Positions 28,501-35,167 of a stretch of 58,244 nt of DNA are shown here, piece by piece (positions within the stretch are counted from its first letter, which is position 1; every line of letters starts with the position of its first letter). The translations under genes were made by a program, and so were the position numbers. Under the pieces are notes generated by a model. It had not been told where the DNA came from. It worked only from the letters and a program-made list of their open reading frames with translations, and ran no database searches. The stretch is from Aphodosoma sp045658305. GTDB taxonomy: Bacteria > Bacteroidota > Bacteroidia > Bacteroidales > Paludibacteraceae. The stretch spans positions 1-58,244 of the forward strand of contig JAZOUT010000112.1 of the NCBI GenBank assembly GCA_045658305.1, read 5' to 3'.

Positions 28501-28820
28501 CATCTGACTTAATTGGTGCTACTTCAATTAACGCTGTTGGTACTTACACTCTTACAATCCCTGCAGGTGTTGTAGTATTTAGCGAAACTGAAATCAACAA
28601 ACCTATCACATTGAACTACACAATCAAAGGTGACGGCGTTAATGTTGATATCGTAACTACAGAAAATATCTACACTTACAATGGTACAATCATGGCTGAT
28701 AGCGATATCCAAATCTTCACTATCACAGGTCAAAACGTTACTAACATGAATGGTAACCTCCAAAATGGTGTTTATGTAGTTAAAACTGCTAACGCAACTA
28801 CCAAAGTAGTTATCAAATAA
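25560..28820 (+). CDS. Secreted multidomain protein with duplicated N-type domain, chitobiase-C-like domain and T9SS-type tail
   Basis: 1086 residues. After a signal peptide (LLALLFTITSMA), a beta domain at about 20-150 (TATWSIEEGATIAAFTDVTV, GVDSVGRKLDGVEV) recurs at about 742-900 with nearly the same wording, an internal duplication. Between them are OB-like segments (about 160-660) and a chitobiase/hexosaminidase C-terminal-like domain (PAPGTYYANELELTISCEDP, TTIWYAVEYGDR; about 670-740). The end (IQIFTITGQNVTNMNGNL...NGVYVVKTA) resembles a T9SS sorting domain. Function unknown; a carbohydrate-related surface role is possible. It has its own promoter and a strong terminator. Confidence 0.85.
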   Translation: MKKLTLSLLALLFTITSMAEVTATWSIEEGATIAAFTDVTVTFSGVDSVGRKLDGVEVTGVVSSTSTVNILHALNEDGTTKSSSKMGNARKDLSVTYTANTTLTDGKYRIVLPAGVITFNPRRKDANGNQLPVVKNEKEFVLNFTINGNAGGGEQEEEVQTDTATVTSMAEVLTALGKKSKVVVLYKNLKPITKTGGMFYDDYMPDGTTKLNMGGYTLPADFDCYGTYVAEDNKFTVDSIVGLHAFANLYLLKNYYESNKTDANILNPLNITNPVVVTGVDGNNVFVQYAYARIDDNMFNDHLVINGEHSLKVGDQIASFTAQYKKSTSLTLDEENTVLVRNAYFSVAATSIGATTADNTVKYKALSSIRNIANQAASAAQLPAGGIVVKNNNNYFYTIGTDSLQLRPATGVDLESFVGKEMKLSIKGIVDYCNTAEQANAFIVNSIKEINTNYETISQWLNAAVEGEGEGSLKNPVVVTHSEYKNYKQYIFIGDATGGLCLISNDKIDSIKTGHVLTGIAGKLDFSDTKKTPQLSVPSNIQVVDSNKTIEPVVVTIAELLEEENNAINNGRPAIKYANRLIKIKNVVKGTKWIGNNARVYPLIQGEDTLAYATNTLSAYNTLFSTTTPMYLTGIVDFRCINSSNLYSIYPRSIDDLNDQPVINPAPGTYYANELELTISCEDPSMTAILYSFDPEIDPTINGELYEGPITINQDTTIWYAVEYGDRISKLYEASYQLKTPEIIATWSIENNATIEYFTDVTVTFAGVDSVGRKLDGVEVQKAVAQGSSTNVLFYSVAADGTRTPVAGGNGLMYAKTNGLAITYSLANKGYNLVDGKFMPKGNYCIVIDAGDVLFTPNRTSPLPKVLNDKEYVLYFTIENDYVEKVDPVQIDAAFTANPADNSTLKSISEVVITFTEKTSVTIGELGATPRADVWPFLNQVMTGNEDDEFGGSLGGMSQAIAPMYCEVVENTPNAIRFYVASDLIGATSINAVGTYTLTIPAGVVVFSETEINKPITLNYTIKGDGVNVDIVTTENIYTYNGTIMADSDIQIFTITGQNVTNMNGNLQNGVYVVKTANATTKVVIK

Positions 28821-28850
28821 TTGATTATTAACACATAATCATATCACAAA

Positions 28851-28890
28851 AAAAGCTGTGCAAATTATTTTGCACAGCTTTTCTTTTTAT
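28851..28890. terminator. Bidirectional terminator between the 1086-residue gene and the CPBP protease gene
   Basis: Perfect 14-bp stem AAAAGCTGTGCAAA/TTTGCACAGCTTTT (28851-28864 with 28869-28882), TTAT loop, T-rich on both sides. Confidence 0.92.
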
Positions 28891-28913
28891 ACTTTCTCAC
28901 TATTATATACCCC

Positions 28914-29747
28914 TCAATCTCTTCGTTTTAATCTAAACATCAACGCTAAACAAACTGCTATCGAAGCAACCGACAAATACCAAGTATCTCCTATTCCCAT
29001 CAAATCAAAATCAATTGAAGTATATCCATTATAACTCAAAAATGCAGTCACTACAGCCGCTGCATTATTCACAAAATGAGCAATTATAGGCATCCATAAC
29101 GACCCTGTATAATAATACAAATAACCCAATGCCGCACCTATCAACATACGAGGAATAAAGCCATAAAACTGAAAATGTATTGCCGAAAATACAAAAGCCG
29201 ACACCCATATCGCTGTATGATAATTAACCGACTTACCTAATACTCTTTGCAACCATCCCCTAAACATCATCTCCTCGCATATAGCTGGCAACAATGCCAT
29301 TACAAACAAATTAACAAACATCATCCCTACCAATGATGTGTTCAAAAATCGCTCTGTCAACATCATTGCCGACTCCTCCATCTGACGCATCATCTCCTCC
29401 ATAGATGCCAAAAACGACGGCAATTCTATCCCCTTATTCCACTCTGCCAGCATCGAAATCATAGGCAATGCCGACACTGCAAAAAGGAATGATATCATAC
29501 ACTGTTGCACAGACAACCCCCTATTAATCAACATTTGTCTCAACGGATTTACATACCCTTCAGTAAACCACACTCCTAACAAAGTCGTAACCCCAAACAA
29601 CACAATAGTTTGCAACCCTTGCATAAATAGTAGCCCTTCTAGAGAATTAGTCCACTCTGGGGCTAATGCAATTAGTGCTCCCATCAAAGCCATAACTCCA
29701 ATGAAAGCACCAAATATAATTAATAATGCTATTAATAATTTTTTCAT
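28914..29747 (-). CDS. CPBP family intramembrane metalloprotease
   Basis: 277-residue inner-membrane protein with about seven hydrophobic segments. The CAAX-protease and bacteriocin-processing (CPBP/Abi) motifs are present: EExxxR in CEEMMFRGWLQ, FxxxH in FSAIHFQFYGF and HxxNN in HFVNNAAAV. Members cleave within membranes or act on prenylated or small peptide substrates; the substrate here is unknown. It begins 8 bases after the phosphatidylserine decarboxylase stop and is the last gene of that operon. A peptide-processing role for this gene is possible, but it is 20 kb from the peptide cluster. Confidence 0.9.
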   Translation of the reverse strand: MKKLLIALLIIFGAFIGVMALMGALIALAPEWTNSLEGLLFMQGLQTIVLFGVTTLLGVWFTEGYVNPLRQMLINRGLSVQQCMISFLFAVSALPMISMLAEWNKGIELPSFLASMEEMMRQMEESAMMLTERFLNTSLVGMMFVNLFVMALLPAICEEMMFRGWLQRVLGKSVNYHTAIWVSAFVFSAIHFQFYGFIPRMLIGAALGYLYYYTGSLWMPIIAHFVNNAAAVVTAFLSYNGYTSIDFDLMGIGDTWYLSVASIAVCLALMFRLKRRD

Positions 29748-29755
29748 AACACTCC

Positions 29756-30448
29756 CTATTCCTCAACAACCTCATCTGGAAGACGTGCAATAATTGTCTC
29801 ATTTCCACGAGTAGCTTCACCTATTTCAACAAATATTTCACTACCTTCAGGCAAGAACAAATCCACACGCGAACCAAATTTAATAAAACCAAGATGCTCA
29901 TTTATATTACATTTATGGTTAGGCGCAGAATATGTAACAATACGACGAGCCAAAGCGCCTGCAATCTGACGCATCAATATTTTATGACCATTTTCATTCT
30001 CAATCACCACTGTCGAACGCTCATTTTCGTGCGATGATTTAGGCAAAAAGGCTGCCACATGACGACCATTATAATGACGCACATAGCGCACTATTCCCGA
30101 TATTGGATACCAATTGGCATGCACCGAAAATACATTCATAAATATCGACACCTGAATCATCTTCTTACCTTCAAAATACTCCCACTCCTCTGTTGGTTCT
30201 GTAACAACAATATGACCATCTGCAGGTGCAATCACAAGATTTTCATCATCAATCTCTACCTCTCGTGTTGGATTACGAAAGAAATAAAGAAAGAAAGAAA
30301 ATGTCAATATCGAAATCACCATACAAATTACACTTAAAATACGGTTTGGCGACTCAATAAACACAATAACATTAGTTACAACCAATAAAGTAAGTAACGA
30401 AAAAAGAATTGCATAACCCTCTTTATGCACTTTTAATCTTCTTTTCAT
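29756..30448 (-). CDS. psd: Phosphatidylserine decarboxylase proenzyme
   Basis: 230-residue membrane-associated enzyme that makes phosphatidylethanolamine from phosphatidylserine. Two N-terminal hydrophobic helices (YAILFSLLTLLVVTNVIVF and the next) are followed by the catalytic domain with PADGHIVVTE, FMNVFSVHANWYP and NEHLGFIKFGSRVDLFLPEG. The Gly-Ser in FGSRV is the expected self-cleavage site that creates the pyruvoyl group. Length matches the short family common in Bacteroidota. It follows cdsA by 46 bases, so two phospholipid steps are encoded together. Confidence 0.94.
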   Translation of the reverse strand: MKRRLKVHKEGYAILFSLLTLLVVTNVIVFIESPNRILSVICMVISILTFSFFLYFFRNPTREVEIDDENLVIAPADGHIVVTEPTEEWEYFEGKKMIQVSIFMNVFSVHANWYPISGIVRYVRHYNGRHVAAFLPKSSHENERSTVVIENENGHKILMRQIAGALARRIVTYSAPNHKCNINEHLGFIKFGSRVDLFLPEGSEIFVEIGEATRGNETIIARLPDEVVEE

Positions 30449-30494
30449 AATATATCAGTTAAATAGTTAATATCAAGACAATAGATTTTGCTGT

Positions 30495-31343
30495 TTATAT
30501 CAATAAATAAAGATAACTTGCCACAACTGGTGCCGCAAATATAAGGCTATCAAAACGATCAAGCCAACCTCCATGACCTGGTATTGCTGCTCCTGAATCT
30601 TTAACCCCCAATGTACGTTTCAATAACGATTCCACCAAATCTCCCAATGTACCAAAAACTACTACTATTTGTGCAAACACAAGCCATTGCCACAATTCCA
30701 ACGAAGATCCATCATTACCTACAAGAAAATTAGATAATGGCTGATCCAATATCGACATCAAATATGCTGCCCCTAATGCAAAAATATTACCGCCAATAAA
30801 CCCTTCCCACGACTTTTTAGGAGACACTCGCTCAAACAAACGATGACGACCAAAAAGCGAACCTGTCAAATAAGCAAATGAATCATTAACCCAAATAAAC
30901 ACAAATAGCGACAACACCAAAATCGGAGTAAACTGACCACGGAAGAAAGCAATCATATTAACCAATGCAAATGGCAACGCAACATATATCTGACTATAAG
31001 CAATCTGCATCCACGACTCCACCGGATTTGTCTTCGTATTCCATAGCTGACCCACCATAGCCACCAACAAACTCATACCATAAACAACCCACACAATAAC
31101 TATCATACGTTCCGAAAACATCATTGCATGCTCAGCAAATATAGCCAAAAATAGCAATGCCGACACTCCACCTAGGAAAGTTGACTTTCCCGTTAACAAC
31201 TTCAGCAACTCCTGTGTTGTCAACAAGCTAACAAGCATAAACAATATGCCAAAACTAAAAGGACTCAAAAGTGTAGCACTTATAATGACTACCACAAGCA
31301 CCGCACCTGTCAATGTTCTTACGACCAAATTCTTAAAATCCAT
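30495..31343 (-). CDS. cdsA: Phosphatidate cytidylyltransferase (CDP-diglyceride synthase)
   Basis: 282-residue polytopic inner-membrane enzyme that activates phosphatidic acid with CTP to CDP-diacylglycerol. The C-terminal family signature is complete: KRTLGVKDSGAAIPGHGG followed by WLDRFDSL. Eight or so hydrophobic segments precede it. It is followed by psd in the same direction and preceded by ftsH after 61 bases that are filled by 7-bp repeats. In summary, ftsH, cdsA, psd and the CPBP gene form a membrane-biogenesis set. Confidence 0.95.
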   Translation of the reverse strand: MDFKNLVVRTLTGAVLVVVIISATLLSPFSFGILFMLVSLLTTQELLKLLTGKSTFLGGVSALLFLAIFAEHAMMFSERMIVIVWVVYGMSLLVAMVGQLWNTKTNPVESWMQIAYSQIYVALPFALVNMIAFFRGQFTPILVLSLFVFIWVNDSFAYLTGSLFGRHRLFERVSPKKSWEGFIGGNIFALGAAYLMSILDQPLSNFLVGNDGSSLELWQWLVFAQIVVVFGTLGDLVESLLKRTLGVKDSGAAIPGHGGWLDRFDSLIFAAPVVASYLYLLI

Positions 31344-31351
31344 GATTGATA

Positions 31352-31393
31352 TAGTATTTAGTGTATAGTGTTTAATGTCTGGTGTTCAGTAAA
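31352..31393. repeat. 7-bp repeat array (TAGTGTT type), 6 units
   Basis: Units TAGTATT, TAGTGTA, TAGTGTT, TAATGTC, TGGTGTT, CAGTAAA between cdsA and ftsH. It directly abuts the next array, which is of a different sequence. Confidence 0.7.
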
Positions 31394-31420
31394 TTCCTCA
31401 CTCCTCATTCCTCATTATTA
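31393..31420. repeat. 7-bp repeat array (ATTCCTC type), 4 units, overlapping the ftsH 3' end
   Basis: Units ATTCCTC, ACTCCTC, ATTCCTC, ATTATTA. The ftsH stop codon (31405) and its last codons (LNNEE) fall inside. Confidence 0.7.
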
Positions 31421-33351
31421 AGTATCTCCTCTGCACGAGATGCCCACTGACGCTTACCAAACACTTTCTCCAAATCTTCTGCAAACAATACCTCTTTGTC
31501 TATCAATATCTGAGCCACCTCATTGTGACCCTCTTTGTATTGAAGAAGTATCTGTTTTGCGCGCTCATATTGTTCATCAATAATTCTTTGCACTTCACGG
31601 TCAATCAACTGAGCTGTAGCCTCCGAATATGGCTTACTAAATCCAAATTCGCTTTGACCTGTCGAATCGTAGTACGAGATATTTTTCAACTTATCACTCA
31701 TGCCGAAATATGTAACCATAGCGTAAGCACGACGTGTTGCTTGTTCAAGATCCGACAAAGCACCTGTATCTAATATACCAAAGAATATCTCCTCTGCTGC
31801 ACGACCGCCCAACAACGCACATATTTTATCCAATATATGTTGCTCCGATGTCAACTGACGCTCTTCTGGCAAATACCATGCTGCGCCTAATGCTTGTCCA
31901 CGTGGCACAATAGTCACCTTCACCAACGGATCAGCATATTGCAAGTGCCAACTAATTGTAGCATGACCAGCTTCGTGATATGCTATATTTTTCTTCTCTT
32001 CAGCCGTAATAATTTTCGATTTTTTCTCCAATCCACCAACAATTCTATCCACTGCATCCAAGAAATCTTGACGTCCAACAGCCGTACGCTCTTTACGAGC
32101 AGCTATCAATGCCGCCTCGTTACATACGTTAGCAATATCCGCACCCGAGAAACCTGGTGTTTGACGAGCCAAGAACTCTACATCCACGGTTTCATCAAGT
32201 TTCAATGGTTTCAAATGTACATTAAATATCGCTTTACGCTCATGCACATCTGGCAATTCCACTTGAATTTGACGATCAAAACGGCCCGCACGCAACAACG
32301 CCTTATCCAATATTTCAGCTCGGTTAGTTGCTGCCAAAATAATTACACCCGAATTTGACCCAAAACCATCCATCTCTGTAAGCAATTGATTCAATGTATT
32401 CTCACGTTCATCGTTGCCATTATGATTAACATTTTTACCACGAGCACGTCCAATTGCATCGATTTCATCGATAAATACGATACATGGTGCTTTCTCTTTT
32501 GCTTGTTTAAACAAATCACGCACACGCGAAGCACCAACACCAACAAACATCTCCACAAAGTCCGAACCTGACATAGAAAAAAACGGCACATCTGCTTCAC
32601 CTGCCACTGCTTTTGCCAACAATGTCTTACCTGTTCCCGGAGGGCCTACAAGCAATGCTCCCTTAGGAATTTTACCACCAAGCACAGTATATTTTTTAGG
32701 GTTTTTCAAGAAATGTACTATCTCTTCAACCTCTTGTTTTGCACCTTCCAATCCTGCTACATCTGCAAATGTCACTTTATGTTGAGGATTGTTCTTATCA
32801 AACATCTGCGCTTTCGATTTCCCTACGTTAAACACCCCACCAGGGCCACCACCTCCCATCATCTTGCGGTTCATAAACACGAAAAATCCGATAAGCAACA
32901 ACAATGGCAACACCGAAAATACTATCACATCAAAATAGTCCTTACCTTCAGTATAACGCACCTCGCCGTTAAACACTTTATCGGCTTTCAACTCATTGAG
33001 CAATTTCGAAAACTCCTCAATCGATGGCACAATAGTCTGCACTCTAACCACATCATCACCCTCTGCAGCAATGCCCGTTATGTCTTTAGCACAATTAGGA
33101 TTGATTTCTGCTACAGCTTTTTGTTTCGTAATTTCAATAGTCAATTTACTCACACATCCATTGCGCAATCCATCCTCCAAACGCGAATAAGCCACATCGC
33201 GCGATGCTCCCTTCGGATTCCACACCGACAATACAATGAAGAATATACCTATTGCCAAGTATATCCAATAAAAATTAAATTTTGGTTTATACCCACCATT
33301 TTGCGGTTTTTTCCCTTGGTCTGTGGGTTTATTCTTATTCTCTTCCATCAT
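31405..33351 (-). CDS. ftsH: ATP-dependent zinc metalloprotease FtsH
   Basis: 648 residues (numbered from the first of two adjacent ATGs). Membrane-anchored AAA+ protease that degrades misassembled membrane proteins and short-lived regulators. Two membrane helices (about 27-43 and 141-160) flank a periplasmic segment. Walker A is GPPGTGKT at 236-243, Walker B is VFIDEIDAIG near 292-301, the SRH is ATNRAEILDKALLRAGRFDR and the zinc motif is HEAGH at 459-463. Upstream is rsfS, downstream cdsA. Nothing looks damaged apart from the repeat-derived final residues. Confidence 0.97.
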   Translation of the reverse strand: MMEENKNKPTDQGKKPQNGGYKPKFNFYWIYLAIGIFFIVLSVWNPKGASRDVAYSRLEDGLRNGCVSKLTIEITKQKAVAEINPNCAKDITGIAAEGDDVVRVQTIVPSIEEFSKLLNELKADKVFNGEVRYTEGKDYFDVIVFSVLPLLLLIGFFVFMNRKMMGGGGPGGVFNVGKSKAQMFDKNNPQHKVTFADVAGLEGAKQEVEEIVHFLKNPKKYTVLGGKIPKGALLVGPPGTGKTLLAKAVAGEADVPFFSMSGSDFVEMFVGVGASRVRDLFKQAKEKAPCIVFIDEIDAIGRARGKNVNHNGNDERENTLNQLLTEMDGFGSNSGVIILAATNRAEILDKALLRAGRFDRQIQVELPDVHERKAIFNVHLKPLKLDETVDVEFLARQTPGFSGADIANVCNEAALIAARKERTAVGRQDFLDAVDRIVGGLEKKSKIITAEEKKNIAYHEAGHATISWHLQYADPLVKVTIVPRGQALGAAWYLPEERQLTSEQHILDKICALLGGRAAEEIFFGILDTGALSDLEQATRRAYAMVTYFGMSDKLKNISYYDSTGQSEFGFSKPYSEATAQLIDREVQRIIDEQYERAKQILLQYKEGHNEVAQILIDKEVLFAEDLEKVFGKRQWASRAEEILNNEE

Positions 33352-33412
33352 ACAATACTCCCTACTGATAATAAGATTTTGAATTTCAAATAAATATTTA
33401 CTCTTTTACTAA

Positions 33413-33769
33413 TTAATCAAGATCTGGAATCATTGTGATATTTGCATCTGCCCAAAGATGCTCAATATCATAAAACTCACGAAATTCTGGTTGGAACACA
33501 TGCACAATCACATGACCATAGTCCATAGCAATCCATTGACAATTTTCATAACCATCTGACGAAAAAGGTTTTTCACCTGCATGCTCACGTACAAAATCTT
33601 TTGTAGTTGTTGCAATTGTCATAACATGTGTACTCGAATCACCCTCACATATTACAAAGTATTGACATGGAGCCTCCAATTTGCTCATATCCACAATAGC
33701 AATTTTCTTTGCTTTTTTCTCTTGCATACCCTCAACAATAGTTGAGATAAGTTGTTTCATTTCTGCCAT
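33413..33769 (-). CDS. rsfS: Ribosomal silencing factor RsfS
   Basis: 118 residues, the usual length. It binds ribosomal protein L14 and prevents joining of the subunits when nutrients are low. Recognisable stretches are KIAIVDMSKLEAPCQYFVIC, GYENCQWIAMDYGHVIVHVF and FREFYDIEHLWADA, the family signature (W-I-x-x-D-x-x-x-x-x-V-H-x-F and Y-x-L-E-x-L-W). It is the first gene of the ftsH-cdsA-psd-CPBP series, 61 bases before ftsH. Confidence 0.93.
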   Translation of the reverse strand: MAEMKQLISTIVEGMQEKKAKKIAIVDMSKLEAPCQYFVICEGDSSTHVMTIATTTKDFVREHAGEKPFSSDGYENCQWIAMDYGHVIVHVFQPEFREFYDIEHLWADANITMIPDLD

Positions 33770-33802
33770 TTATATAATTTATTTATGTTTAATTATTAAT
33801 CT

Positions 33803-33837
33803 ATAGGTTATCAATGATTAGTTATTAATGATTAACG
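33803..33837. repeat. Degenerate 7-bp repeat array (ATTAATG type), 5 units
   Basis: Units ATAGGTT, ATCAATG, ATTAGTT, ATTAATG, ATTAACG upstream of rsfS. Weak, since AT-rich DNA mimics such patterns. Confidence 0.45.
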
Positions 33838-33861
33838 CCGAATGGAAAACCGAGCATTGCC

Positions 33862-34036
33862 TTAAAAAGCGTTAAGAAAAATTGATATAAATCCGTAAAC
33901 GGAGATTTTTGGCGAGGTTATACGTACTAAAATCGAAGCACGAAATCTACAAGCAAATACAAAAATTTTGAAAAAGCAGGTAGACTGCCCGAGTTTAAAT
34001 CGTAGTAGGATTTATCTCAATTTTTCAGCTTTTTAA
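33862..34036. mobile_element. Candidate 175-bp MITE-like element with terminal inverted repeats
   Basis: The left end reads TTAAAAAGC, then AAAAATTGATATAAATCC after a short insert (33862-33894). The right end is its inverted copy: GGATTTATCTCAATTTTT followed by GCTTTTTAA (34008-34036). Both ends start or finish with TTAA. No ORF lies inside. Flanks GCATTGCC and GCATAGC are similar but not a clean target duplication. A structured RNA is the alternative. Confidence 0.6.
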
Positions 34037-34055
34037 GCATAGCTCTAGCCTTTTG

Positions 34056-34083
34056 GTTACTTTTGGGCAATGGCAAAAGTAAC
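34056..34083 (-). terminator. Hairpin at the 3' end of the VTT protein gene
   Basis: 10-bp stem GTTACTTTTG/CAAAAGTAAC (34056-34065 with 34074-34083). It includes the stop codon and the last codons (VTFAIAQK) of the membrane protein, so it probably acts as terminator for the sufB-pnuC-VTT series. It has no strong T tail. Confidence 0.55.
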
Positions 34084-34500
34084 ATAAAAAAATACTACAT
34101 ATCTCACCGCCTTCCCCAATGCCATTGACACAAACACCACCCACCATCTACATCTCAACAATCCTGCCGCCACAGCAATAAAATCCCCCACACCAGGCAA
34201 GAACGAAAAAAATGCGAATCCATCGCCATATTTATGTATTTTTGCTTTCCAATTTTCAGCCTTTTCTTGTGGTATTTTCAGCCATTTCTCTATCCACTCT
34301 ATCTTACCCAAATAGCCCAAACCATAACAAGTCATTCCCCCAAGCGTATTACCCACCGTTGCCCAAACCACCAACCATATCGGATCATATCCTGCCAACA
34401 ACAATCCCGTAAACACCACCTCACTACTAAAAGGCAATATCGTAGCCGCCAAAAACGCCGCTATCCCAATCCCCAAATATCCCAATGACACCAAATCCAT
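34057..34500 (-). CDS. VTT/SNARE-associated (YqaA-like) membrane protein
   Basis: 147-residue polytopic inner-membrane protein of the DedA/YqaA superfamily. Family features are the early GYLGIGIAAFLAATILPFSS, GNTLGGMTCYGLGYLGK, and FFSFLPGVGDFIAVAAGLLR with the conserved proline-glycine-aspartate turn. DedA-type proteins are linked to lipid scrambling and envelope homeostasis; the specific role of YqaA is unknown. The last residues lie in a hairpin repeat that may have replaced the original end. It is separated from pnuC by 73 bases with a 7-bp repeat array. Confidence 0.88.
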   Translation of the reverse strand: MDLVSLGYLGIGIAAFLAATILPFSSEVVFTGLLLAGYDPIWLVVWATVGNTLGGMTCYGLGYLGKIEWIEKWLKIPQEKAENWKAKIHKYGDGFAFFSFLPGVGDFIAVAAGLLRCRWWVVFVSMALGKAVRYVVFFYVTFAIAQK

Positions 34501-34505
34501 AAATC

Positions 34506-34540
34506 AATGCACAATTCACAATGCACAATGCATAATTATA
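34506..34540. repeat. 7-bp repeat array (AATGCAC type), 5 units
   Basis: Units AATGCAC, AATTCAC, AATGCAC, AATGCAT, AATTATA in register, between the VTT gene and pnuC. Confidence 0.75.
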
Positions 34541-34573
34541 TTCTACTCCAACCCAAATCACCCGCTAAATTCC

Positions 34574-35167
34574 TCACTCCTTACTCCCTGTTCCCTGCTC
34601 CTTTCTCCATGAAAAAACCGCATTCACCGCAATACCAGTATAAACCACATAAAGCCCTGCAGTCCAATACATCCCCACCATCAAGAATAGTCCTATATAA
34701 ACCACATCCACTATCACCCAAATCACCCAATTATCTATCTTCTTACGTGTCAACAATATCTGTGCCACCACACTCGATGTTGTCAATATGGCATCAATCA
34801 TCGGATACTGAGGCTCCTGAATATTCTCTGGCAACAACTGTGCTCCACACTTCACCCCCATTCCCCACAGCACTCCAGTCACCACAACAATCAACAACAC
34901 CCAAACCCTCTCCATCCAACTCAACCAACTCACATTCAACTCTCTCTTCTCATTTCGAGGCTTTCTCCACGAATATAGTCCATAAAGATTTATCACAAAA
35001 TATATCCCCTGCAATATCATCCCAGAGTACAACCCCTCTCTGCCAAACAATATGCCATACAGCACACAATTCACCAACCCAATAGCAAAATTCACAACCT
35101 CACCCTTAGATGCCAGCCATATCGCCACCACCCCAAACACCACTGCTATAACCTCTAACCAATTCAT
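34574..35167 (-). CDS. pnuC: Nicotinamide riboside/mononucleotide transporter PnuC family
   Basis: 197-residue inner-membrane protein with about seven hydrophobic segments. It matches PnuC in WLASKGEVVNFAIGLVNCVL, GMILQGIYFVINLYGLYSW and WVIWVIVDVVYIGLFLMVG, including the paired W-x-x-W and D-V-V-Y-I features. It imports nicotinamide riboside (or another vitamin precursor such as thiamine in PnuT relatives) by facilitated diffusion. The ATG overlaps the sufB stop (TGATG), so translation is likely coupled. The C-terminus EQGTGSKE comes from 7-bp repeat DNA. Confidence 0.9.
   Translation of the reverse strand: MNWLEVIAVVFGVVAIWLASKGEVVNFAIGLVNCVLYGILFGREGLYSGMILQGIYFVINLYGLYSWRKPRNEKRELNVSWLSWMERVWVLLIVVVTGVLWGMGVKCGAQLLPENIQEPQYPMIDAILTTSSVVAQILLTRKKIDNWVIWVIVDVVYIGLFLMVGMYWTAGLYVVYTGIAVNAVFSWRKEQGTGSKE
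34576..34610. repeat. 7-bp repeat array (ACTCCCT type), 5 units, 3' end of pnuC
   Basis: Units ACTCCTT, ACTCCCT, GTTCCCT, GCTCCTT, TCTCCAT. On the coding strand they give EQGTGSKE, nearly the same tail as in the AI-2E transporter (EQGIGNKE). Confidence 0.8.

Noticed and set aside
28914..29747. CPBP protease as leader peptidase of the cysteine-repeat peptide
   Set aside because: It lies 20 kb away in a phospholipid operon and the precursor carries a Tat signal for signal peptidase, so there is no evidence for a link.
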